From contig NZ_JBHSCH010000002.1 of NCBI RefSeq assembly GCF_042651065.1, positions 96,927-160,926 on the forward strand: a DNA stretch of 64,000 bases. The letters run 5' to 3'. The DNA is from Pseudoroseomonas aestuarii. GTDB taxonomy: Bacteria > Pseudomonadota > Alphaproteobacteria > Acetobacterales > Acetobacteraceae. A model generated the notes under the pieces. It worked only from the letters and a program-made list of their open reading frames with translations. It searched no databases and was not told the DNA's origin. Shown in pieces: positions 57,777 through 64,000 of this stretch. Made by a program: the position numbers and the translations under genes. Positions within the stretch are counted from its first letter, which is position 1; every line of letters begins with the position of its first letter.

Positions 57777-58088
57777 GGCATGACGGCTCCGGAAGGTTGT
57801 GCTGCGACGCAGCATAGTCTCAGGTTGCCGTGACCGCCAAGCAATGGGAAGCGCCTCGGATCCGGTGGTGGAGGAACGGGCCGGCCGCCCTCTCCGCCGG
57901 AGCGGCGCGCCCTGCCACTGGAAACTCCGCATGGCATGGCGCAGTTCCGTCGCCCGGTGGAATAACCGGCGGAATAGGCCGCATCATCACGCCGCACCCG
58001 GCCCGGCAGGCCCTAGGATATCGGGCCGGGCCGCGGCCGGAGCGGCCGCCACCACCGGACTGCGCCCCGGCCAGAGGCGGGCGTCCTG
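57777..58088. other. Gene-free stretch downstream of glmS
   Basis: 312 bp with no convincing ORF or RNA. It contains a hairpin CGGCCCGG / CCGGGCCG (57999-58033, interrupted loop) that could end the glmU-glmS transcript, and several NotI-like palindromes nearby. Confidence 0.4.
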
Positions 58089-59912
58089 TCACTCCACCGT
58101 CACCGCCTTGGCCAGGTTGCGCGGCTGGTCCACATCGGTGCCCTTCAGCACCGCCACGTGGTAGGCCAGCAGCTGCACCGGTATCGCGTGCAGGATGGGC
58201 GCCACGAAGGGATCGACCGTGGGCAGCACCACCACCCGTTCGGCGAAGCGGCGCAGCGCCGGGGCGCCCACCGCGTCGGTGAAGGCCATGATGCGGCCGC
58301 CGCGTGCCGCCGCCTCCTGCAAATTGGATGCGGTCTTCTCGAAGAGCGGGCCGGAGGGGCAGAGGGCGATCACCGGCACCGTCGGGTCGATCAGCGCGAT
58401 GGGTCCGTGCTTCATCTCGCCGGCGGCATAGCCCTCGGCGTGGATGTAGCTCAGCTCCTTCAGCTTCAGCGCGCCCTCGAGCGCGATCGGGTAGAGGCTG
58501 CCGCGGCCGAGGAACAGCACGTCCCGCGCCTGCGCCACCTCGCGCGCCAGCTCCAGGATCTCGGCGCTGTCCTCCAGCAGGGCGGCGGCATGGGCGGGCA
58601 CCTCCAGCAGGGCGGCGGTCAGGCGCGCCTCCTCGGTGGCGGGCAGCGTGCCGCGCGCCCGGCCGAAGCCCAGCGCCAAGCTGGCCAGCACCGCGAGCTG
58701 CGCGGTGAACGCCTTGGTGGAGGCGACGCCGATCTCCGGCCCCGCCACGGTCAGCACCGTGCCATGGCTCTCCCGCGCCATGCTGCTCTCGGCCACGTTC
58801 ACCACCGAGAGAATGCGCTGGCCGCGCTCGCGCAGCAGGCGCAGCGCCGCCAGCGTGTCCGCCGTCTCGCCGGACTGACTGACGAGCAGCGCGGCGCCGC
58901 CCTCGGGCAGCGGCGGGTCGCGGTAGCGCAGCTCGCTGGCGATATCGGCATCGACCGGAATGCGCGCCACCTGCTCGATCCAGTAGCGCCCGACCTGCGC
59001 CGCCAGATAGGCCGAGCCGCAGGCGCTGAAAGAGATCTTGGGCACCGCCACCGGGTCGAAGGGCAGCGCCGGCAGGGCCACGGCGCGGCTGGCCGGGTCG
59101 ATATACTGGCGCAGCGTGTCGCCGAGCACGACGGGGTGCTCGTGCAGTTCCTTCTCCATGAAGTGCCGGTAGTTGCCCTTGCCCACCGCGGCGCCGGAAT
59201 AGGCGGTGAGCTTGATGGCGCGCTCCACCGGCCGGTCATCGGCGTCGAAGAAGCGGGCATCGCGATCGGAGAGCACCACCCAGTCGCCCTCCTCCAGATA
59301 GGCGACGCGGCGCGTCATGGGCGAGAGCGCCAGGGCGTCGGAGCCCACGAACATCTCGCCCTCGCCATAGCCCACGGCCAGCGGGCTGCCCTGCCGCGCG
59401 GCGATCAGGGTGCGAGGATGGCCGGCGAAGACCATCGCCAGCCCGAAGGCGCCATGGATCTTCTTCAGCGTGGCGGAGACGGCCTGCTCCGGGGTGGCAC
59501 CGCCGGCCAGCAGGTGGTCGAGCAGCTTGGCGACCGTCTCGGTGTCGGTCTCTGTCTCGAATTCCACGCCCTCGGCTTCCAGCTCGGCGCGCAGCTGGGA
59601 GAAATTCTCGATGATGCCGTTGTGCACGACGGAGACGCGGGCGGTGCCGTGCGGATGGGCATTGCGCTCGGTCGGCGCGCCATGCGTCGCCCAGCGGGTG
59701 TGGCCGATGCCGATGGTGCCCGCCAGCGGCTGGGCCTCCAGCGCATTCGCCAGGTTGACGAGCTTGCCCTCGGCGCGGCGGCGCTCGATGTGCCCGTTCA
59801 CCAGCGTGGCGATGCCGGCGCTGTCATAGCCCCGGTATTCCAGCCGCCGCAGCCCTTCCAGCAGGCGCGGGGCGGCATCGTCCCGCCCCACCACACCGAC
59901 GATCCCGCACAT
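58089..59912 (-). CDS. glmS: Glutamine-fructose-6-phosphate aminotransferase (isomerising)
   Basis: Makes glucosamine-6-phosphate for peptidoglycan and lipopolysaccharide. The 607-residue protein starts MCGIVGVVGRDDAAPRLLEG, with catalytic Cys2 of the N-terminal nucleophile glutaminase, and has RWATHGAPTERNAHPH. Two SIS domains follow (SFSACGSAYLAAQVGRYW; FLGRGSLYPIALEGALKLKE then LSYIHAEGYAAGEMKHGPIA) and the C-terminal QPRNLAKAVTVE. It overlaps the glmU stop by one base (TGATG), coupling consecutive pathway enzymes. Confidence 0.96.
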   Translation of the reverse strand: MCGIVGVVGRDDAAPRLLEGLRRLEYRGYDSAGIATLVNGHIERRRAEGKLVNLANALEAQPLAGTIGIGHTRWATHGAPTERNAHPHGTARVSVVHNGIIENFSQLRAELEAEGVEFETETDTETVAKLLDHLLAGGATPEQAVSATLKKIHGAFGLAMVFAGHPRTLIAARQGSPLAVGYGEGEMFVGSDALALSPMTRRVAYLEEGDWVVLSDRDARFFDADDRPVERAIKLTAYSGAAVGKGNYRHFMEKELHEHPVVLGDTLRQYIDPASRAVALPALPFDPVAVPKISFSACGSAYLAAQVGRYWIEQVARIPVDADIASELRYRDPPLPEGGAALLVSQSGETADTLAALRLLRERGQRILSVVNVAESSMARESHGTVLTVAGPEIGVASTKAFTAQLAVLASLALGFGRARGTLPATEEARLTAALLEVPAHAAALLEDSAEILELAREVAQARDVLFLGRGSLYPIALEGALKLKELSYIHAEGYAAGEMKHGPIALIDPTVPVIALCPSGPLFEKTASNLQEAAARGGRIMAFTDAVGAPALRRFAERVVVLPTVDPFVAPILHAIPVQLLAYHVAVLKGTDVDQPRNLAKAVTVE

Positions 59913-61249
59913 CAGCCCTTCTCCTTCCGGCGGGCGGCGCGGAAGGCCGCGGCCGCCCCGGGTTTCTCAGCCGCCCGCGCGCGGGCGAAGGCCAGCGCAT
60001 CCGGCGCCACATCCCTGGTCAGCACCGAGCCGGCGGCGGTCATCGCGCCATCGCCCAGCGCGATGGGCGCGATCAGCGTGGTGTGGGAGCCCACGAACAC
60101 GCCGGCGCCGATCTCCGTGCGGTGCTTGGCGAAGCCGTCATAGTTGCAGGTGATGGTGCCGGCGCCGACATTGGTGCCCGCCCCCACCGAGGCGTCGCCC
60201 AGATAGGTCAGGTGGTTGGCCTTGGCCCCCTGCCCCAGCGCCACGTTCTTCAGCTCGACGAAATTGCCGACATGCGCGGCGGGCCCCACATCCGTGCCCG
60301 GCCGCAGCCGCGCATAGGGGCCGACCAGCGCGCCGGCGCGCACCACGCAGCCCTCCAGATGGCTGAAGGCCCGGATCTCGGCGCCGTCCTCCACTGTCAC
60401 GCCGGGGCCGAACACCACATGCGGGCCCACCGTCACATCCTGGCCGAGCCGGGTGTCGTGGCTGAACACCACGCTCTCGGGCCAGGTCAGGGTGGCGCCG
60501 CCTTCCATGGCGGCGCGGCGCAGCGCCTGCTGCACCGTGGCCTCGGCGGCGGCCAGCTCGACGCGGCTGTTGATGCCGCGCAGCTCGGCCTCCGGCGCCT
60601 CCACCGCGACGACGCGCTTCCCCTCGGCCACGGCCAGCGGCACCACGTCGGGCAGGTAGTACTCGCCCGCCCGGTTCTCGTTGCGCACGCCGCGCAGCCA
60701 GCGGAACAGGTCGGCCGCCGGGGCGCAGAGCACGCCGGCATTGCACAGCCCGACGGCGCGCTCGGCCTCCGTGGCGTCGGCGTACTCGACGATGCGGGTG
60801 ACGTTGCCGCTCCCGTCCTGCATCACCCGGCCATACTTCGCCGGGTCCTCCGGCCGCATGGCCAGCAGCGCGAGGCCGGCCCCCTCGCCGCCTTCCGCGC
60901 CGCGCGCCGCGCGCAGGCGGCGCAGTGTGGCGGGGCTGATCAGCGGGTTGTCGGCATAGAGCACCGCCACGTCGCCCGCGAAGCCGTCGAGCAGCGGCGC
61001 GGCCTGCAGGGCGGCATGGCCGGTGCCCAAGCGCTCGGCCTGCACGACGGTGGCGTGCGGCGCGGCGGCGCGCTCCAGCGCCGGCATGTCGGGGCCCACC
61101 ACCACCACCAGGCGGTCGAACACCCCCTCGCAGGCGGCGATGAGGTGGCTGAGCATCGGGCGCCCGGCAATGGGATGCAGCGCCTTGGGCAGGCGGCTCT
61201 TCATGCGGGTGCCGAGGCCGGCGGCGAGCAGGATGGCGGCAGCATTCAT
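59912..61249 (-). CDS. glmU: Bifunctional UDP-GlcNAc pyrophosphorylase / GlcN-1-P acetyltransferase
   Basis: Last two steps to UDP-N-acetylglucosamine. The 445-residue protein has the N-terminal pyrophosphorylase motif ILLAAGLGTRMKSRLPKALH, YADNPLISPATLRRL and VGLCNAGVL. The C-terminal left-handed beta-helix shows hexapeptide repeats (VTVGPHVVFGPGVTVEDGAEI), GNFVELKNVALGQGAKANHL and GAGTITCNYDG. The ATG at 61249 is the family start; the longer frame adds 12 residues. It is divergent from gph and coupled to glmS. Confidence 0.95.
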   Translation of the reverse strand: MNAAAILLAAGLGTRMKSRLPKALHPIAGRPMLSHLIAACEGVFDRLVVVVGPDMPALERAAAPHATVVQAERLGTGHAALQAAPLLDGFAGDVAVLYADNPLISPATLRRLRAARGAEGGEGAGLALLAMRPEDPAKYGRVMQDGSGNVTRIVEYADATEAERAVGLCNAGVLCAPAADLFRWLRGVRNENRAGEYYLPDVVPLAVAEGKRVVAVEAPEAELRGINSRVELAAAEATVQQALRRAAMEGGATLTWPESVVFSHDTRLGQDVTVGPHVVFGPGVTVEDGAEIRAFSHLEGCVVRAGALVGPYARLRPGTDVGPAAHVGNFVELKNVALGQGAKANHLTYLGDASVGAGTNVGAGTITCNYDGFAKHRTEIGAGVFVGSHTTLIAPIALGDGAMTAAGSVLTRDVAPDALAFARARAAEKPGAAAAFRAARRKEKG

Positions 61250-61339
61250 GCCCCGCTTCTGCCTGGGAAAGCCAAGGCCCGGCAAGGGTTTCCGGCGTCA
61301 CTTCGCATTGCCGCACGAAACATGGCATGAACCGGCGCC

Positions 61340-62023
61340 ATGCAACGAACCGTGATCTTCGACCTGGACGGCACGCTGGTGGACAGCCGGCCGGACATCC
61401 ACGCGGCGCTCAACCGGCTGATGCAGGCGCGCGGCCTCGCCCCCTTCACCCTGGCGGAGGTGACGCGCTTCATCGGCGACGGCGTGCCGGTGCTGCTCGC
61501 CCGCGCCTTCGCCGCGCGCGGCCTGCCGGCCGACCCCACCGCCCAGCCCGCCTTCCTGGCCGATTACGAGGCCAACGCCGCCGTCCACACGAAGCTGTTC
61601 GGCGGCATGGCGGCGGTCCTGGACGGGCTGGCGGCCGAAGGCTGGGCGATGGCCGTCTGCACCAACAAGCCGGAGAAGGCCGCACGCCTCCTGCTGGGGG
61701 CGCTCGGCCTGGATGGCCGCTTCGCGGCGCTGGGCGGCGGCGACAGCTTTCCCGTCCGCAAGCCGGACCCGGCGCATGTGCTGGCCACGCTGGCCGCGGC
61801 CGGCGGCACGCCCGGGGCGGCGGTGATGGTGGGCGACCACCACAACGACATCGCCGCCGGCCGCGCCGCTGGCGTGCCGGTGGTCTATTGCGGCTGGGGC
61901 TACGGCCTGCCTGAGATGGCGGAAGGCGCGCCGGTGGCGGATAGCCCCGCCGCCCTGCCCGCGCTGCTGCGGCAGGCGCTGGCGGCGCCGAGGCCTCAGG
62001 CGGGGCCCAGTTCCAGCAGATAG
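61340..62023 (+). CDS. gph: Phosphoglycolate phosphatase (HAD family)
   Basis: The 227-residue HAD hydrolase has motif I VIFDLDGTLVDSRPDI (nucleophile Asp), a helical cap, motif II in AVCTNKPEKAARLLL, motif III lysine in FPVRKPDPAHVL and motif IV MVGDHHNDIAAGRAAGV. It matches Gph, which removes 2-phosphoglycolate formed by DNA-end repair or photorespiration-like chemistry. Its last 28 bases overlap tail-to-tail with the DUF3108 gene. Confidence 0.9.
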   Translation: MQRTVIFDLDGTLVDSRPDIHAALNRLMQARGLAPFTLAEVTRFIGDGVPVLLARAFAARGLPADPTAQPAFLADYEANAAVHTKLFGGMAAVLDGLAAEGWAMAVCTNKPEKAARLLLGALGLDGRFAALGGGDSFPVRKPDPAHVLATLAAAGGTPGAAVMVGDHHNDIAAGRAAGVPVVYCGWGYGLPEMAEGAPVADSPAALPALLRQALAAPRPQAGPSSSR

Positions 62024-62769
62024 GCGGTCAGCGGACCCAGCCAGCGGCCCGGCATCTCCACCCGCACGGGCAGCACCGGGGCACCCGGGCGCGGGCTGGC
62101 CATCCAGGCGATGGCCTCCTGCGGCTCGCGCAGGTCCCGCTCGTCATCGTGGCGGAAGCCGGCGGTCTGGCGGCCGGTGAAGCCGCAGCGCACCGCCTCG
62201 CCGCTCCAGGCCTCGCGCCAAGGGGCGAGGCGGTCCCGCCCGAGGGTGCGGGCGGTGAACTCGGCGCGGCGGCGGCCGTCGAACACCGTGGCCTCGGCCT
62301 CGCAGCGGCCGGTGCGGGCCAGGTTGCGCGCCATCTGCGCCACCGGCGTCAGCGCGTCCACCGTGCCGCGCCACAGGGCGGGCGGCACCGGCTCCCGCTC
62401 CGGGTCCTCGGCCGGCACGAGGTGGCGCAGCGTGGCCTGGCCGTCGGGGTATTCCAGCACCACCTGGCGCGGCTTGCCACGCCACACCCCATCCCCCACG
62501 AAACGCACCGGCTGGGCGCGATGCTCCCGCCACAGCCCCTCGACACGGTTGACCTGCCGCCCGGCGCTGAACCAGCGTGCCAGCCCGGTCAGGTGCACGG
62601 CGGATTCGATGCGGTAGTGGCGTGGCGAATCCAGGTCGAACATCACCTCCACCCGCATCACCTGCATGCCCGCCGCCTGCACGCCATAGACAGCCCGCAA
62701 CGGTTCCGCCCGCCCCGGCAGGGGCAGGAAAAGCACGGCGGCAAGGAGCGGCAGGAGGAGACGGCGCAT
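61996..62769 (-). CDS. Exported DUF3108 protein
   Basis: The 257-residue protein has a signal peptide (MRRLLLPLLAAVLFLPLPG, cleavage near RAE) followed by a DUF3108-type domain: LRAVYGVQAAGMQVMRVEVMFDL, YRIESAVHLTGLARWFSAGRQVNRVEGLW, VDALTPVAQMARNLARTGRC and VFDGRRRAEFTART. Such periplasmic beta-rich proteins are widespread in proteobacteria without known activity. The ATG at 62769 starts the signal peptide. Its 3' end overlaps gph. Confidence 0.85.
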   Translation of the reverse strand: MRRLLLPLLAAVLFLPLPGRAEPLRAVYGVQAAGMQVMRVEVMFDLDSPRHYRIESAVHLTGLARWFSAGRQVNRVEGLWREHRAQPVRFVGDGVWRGKPRQVVLEYPDGQATLRHLVPAEDPEREPVPPALWRGTVDALTPVAQMARNLARTGRCEAEATVFDGRRRAEFTARTLGRDRLAPWREAWSGEAVRCGFTGRQTAGFRHDDERDLREPQEAIAWMASPRPGAPVLPVRVEMPGRWLGPLTAYLLELGPA

Positions 62770-62828
62770 CCCGTTCAGATGATGCGCCGGGCGGGTGTTT
62801 GTAGATGAGGAATGATTGTGACCCCTGC

Positions 62829-62857
62829 TTGACACCTTTCCGGCCGCCCGTTATTTC
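62829..62857 (+). promoter_or_regulatory. Predicted promoter of tRNA-Val
   Basis: TTGACA (62829-62834), 17-bp spacer, TATTTC (62852-62857); the tRNA begins 17 bp later. Same -10 hexamer as the predicted ars promoter. Confidence 0.65.
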
Positions 62858-62873
62858 CCCGCCCACACCCGAT

Positions 62874-62948
62874 GGGTGCGTAGCTCAGCGGTAGAGCATC
62901 GCCTTCACACGGCGGGGGTCACAGGTTCAATCCCTGTCGCACCCACCA
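62874..62948 (+). tRNA. tRNA-Val (anticodon CAC)
   Basis: Acceptor GGGTGCG/CGCACCC, D arm GCTCAGCGGTAGAGC, anticodon stem TCGCC/GGCGG with loop TTCACAC (anticodon CAC), T arm CACAGGTTCAATCCCTGTC, discriminator A and encoded CCA. Confidence 0.96.
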
Positions 62949-62982
62949 TCGGGTCCTCGAATTTCCTGATCGTCAGGCTGCC

Positions 62983-63011
62983 AACGGGGCCGTGCATCGC
63001 ACGGCCCCGTT
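62983..63011 (+). terminator. Hairpin after tRNA-Val
   Basis: Perfect 13-bp stem AACGGGGCCGTGC / GCACGGCCCCGTT, loop ATC, then GTCGTTTCT; likely terminator for the tRNA. Confidence 0.7.
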
Positions 63012-63112
63012 GTCGTTTCTCGCGCGTGGCATGAGCGGCCCAGGGCCGCGGAGAAGCGCGGCGGGCCCGGCGGCGGGGGGGGGGTGGGGAAGTGCCGCCG
63101 GGCCGCGCCGCC

Positions 63113-63679
63113 TCAGCGCGGCGCCTGGGGGGCGGGCTGCGCCTCGGGAGAGGGAGCCTGCGGCGCGGGCGCCCCGGAGCCGCGCTGATGACGGTGGTGG
63201 CGCGGGCCACGCAGCTCGGACGCCTCCAGCGCGCCATCGGCATTGGCATCGGCGGCGCGGAACATCGCCACCGCGATCGGCTGCACCTCCTGCATCGTCA
63301 CGCGCCCGTCGCGGTTGGCGTCGGCGGCCCGGAAGATGGCATCCATGCGGCCTTCCATGGCGTTGCGGACGCGCTCCGGCATGGGGCGGCGCTCGCCACC
63401 CGGCGCATGGGCGGCGCGGCGCGCCTGCAGGTAGTCGCGCACTTCGTTGCGTTCCAGCGCGGCATCGTTGTTGGCATCCGCCTCGGCGAAGCGGGCGGAG
63501 AGGAAGTTCAGCCCCTCCGTCTCGCTGACGCGGCCATCGCGGTCGGCATCGGCCTGCTGCAGCATCCGGGCCGGGCCACCGTGGCGCGGACCGCCTTGGC
63601 CCGGCTGCTGCGCCAGGGCCGGAAGGGCGGCGGCGGCCAGCGCGGCGCCGAACAGGCCCATGGCAAGCTTGGAAGTCAT
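63113..63679 (-). CDS. Exported EF-hand calcium-binding protein
   Basis: The 188-residue protein has a signal peptide (MTSKLAMGLFGAALAAAALP, cleavage near ALAQQ) and four EF-hand-like loops: DADRDGRVSETE, DANNDAALERNE, DANRDGRVTMQE and DANADGALEASE, each with the D-x-[DN]-x-[DA]-G pattern (the second lacks the central Gly). The C-terminus is His- and Pro/Gln/Ala-rich. Probably a periplasmic Ca2+ buffer or sensor. Similar proteins are frequent in Acetobacteraceae. The ATG follows a GGGAGAG-type site. Confidence 0.88.
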   Translation of the reverse strand: MTSKLAMGLFGAALAAAALPALAQQPGQGGPRHGGPARMLQQADADRDGRVSETEGLNFLSARFAEADANNDAALERNEVRDYLQARRAAHAPGGERRPMPERVRNAMEGRMDAIFRAADANRDGRVTMQEVQPIAVAMFRAADANADGALEASELRGPRHHRHQRGSGAPAPQAPSPEAQPAPQAPR

Positions 63680-63803
63680 CGTGGCTCTCCCCTCGGGATG
63701 GGCGGCGAACAGCGCCGCATGAGGAGAGAGATGGGAGGGGAATGTTACGGGCGCATTGCGCCCTCCCCCTACGCCCGTGATGAAGTGTGACGGAAGCCGG
63801 CGC

Positions 63804-64000
63804 TCAGCGCGCCGGCCGGGCCGGGTTGCGCCGCGCCGGCCTGCGCTCGGGCGTGGCGCGCACGCGGCTGCCGCCATCGCCCTGCTCGATCACCGTGGCC
63901 GTGGCGCGGCGGGCCACCGAAAGCCGCCCGGCGCTGCGGGCCGGCGCGGACTGGCGCGCCACCCGCGCCGCCGCCTTCTGCGTCGGCGCAGGCGTGGCAC
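63804..64000 (-). CDS. C-terminal fragment of an Arg/Ala/Pro-rich protein (partial)
   Basis: An open frame of 64 codons runs in from the right edge and ends with TGA at 63806-63804. The visible residues are basic and low-complexity (ARVARQSAPARSAGRLSVAR, then RATATVIEQGDGG). No family can be assigned from this piece. Codon pattern and placement upstream of the EF-hand gene on the same strand make a real gene plausible. Confidence 0.45.
   Translation of the reverse strand, partial: ATPAPTQKAAARVARQSAPARSAGRLSVARRATATVIEQGDGGSRVRATPERRPARRNPARPAR

Noticed and set aside
58089..59912. glmS ribozyme/riboswitch
   Set aside because: That element is confined mainly to Gram-positive bacteria; here glmS is coupled to glmU by a one-base overlap with no leader.

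Overview
The window is high-GC DNA from a free-living alphaproteobacterium, most likely a Roseomonas-type member of the Acetobacteraceae. This is an inference from gene content. It rests on the PetP/PetR-type regulators, a phasin, the uvrC-pgsA-moaD-moaE order, a short GluRS, a DUF1289 protein, a KGG stress protein, strong use of G/C at third codon positions, and frequent GTG or TTG starts. The sequence is ordinary chromosome: about 70 protein genes and three tRNA genes (Pro-GGG, Gln-CTG, Val-CAC). There is no rRNA, CRISPR array, transposase or phage gene.

Layout. 1-2.3 kb: arsenic resistance operon arsR-arsC-arsB (arsB runs off the left edge) with a readable promoter/operator, then a PRC-barrel protein. 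2.3-7.9 kb: a stand-alone DUF4347 protein, an orphan TupB tungstate permease, and a NitT/TauT-type transporter whose binding protein is separated from its permease and ATPase by an opposing outer-membrane-protein gene. 8.2-9.5 kb: a pteridine-reductase-like SDR coupled to folB. 9.5-10.1 kb: a gene-free stretch with an AT-rich core between two copies of a DnaA-box module, a candidate replication origin. 10.1-17.1 kb: uvrC (with a Pro-rich insertion), pgsA, a lipoprotein, moaD, moaE, a polytopic membrane protein and an OprO/P-type porin. 17.1-21.2 kb (minus): EamA transporter, a degenerate NadE-like protein, a small unknown, gltX. 21.4-24 kb: YbjN-like protein, proC, a TetR-like regulator, a phasin. 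24-28.3 kb (minus): phospholipase D and a MarR/OmpR/EnvZ-like regulatory operon divergent from ilvE. 29.3-33 kb: stress-type small proteins, glycerate kinase and pyruvate kinase. 33-35.4 kb: ada, a TPR protein, and the remnant of a peptide ABC transporter. 35.7-39.5 kb: a complete OsmF/YehZYXW-type osmolyte transporter. 39.7-41.2 kb: a soluble PAS-PAS chemoreceptor. 41.2-46.1 kb (minus): a livG-F-K-H-M branched-chain amino acid transporter. 46.2-47.7 kb: an Rrf2 regulator divergent from cysK. 48.3-55.1 kb (minus): tRNA-Pro, a MerR-type regulator, ihfA, an acetyltransferase, rsmB, guaB, rlmE, ppx. 55.2-64 kb: tRNA-Gln, gabD, a DUF3309 miniprotein, glmU-glmS, gph, a DUF3108 protein, tRNA-Val, an EF-hand protein and a partial ORF.

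The genes are mainly housekeeping (repair, cofactor and cell-wall precursor synthesis, translation) mixed with nutrient uptake and stress functions. The most unusual items are the origin-like region at about 9.73-10.08 kb, the NadE-like protein that has lost its catalytic motifs while sitting in a gltX operon, the Pro-rich insertion in UvrC, the decayed peptide transporter, and a 44-bp terminator repeated exactly downstream of pyk and guaB.
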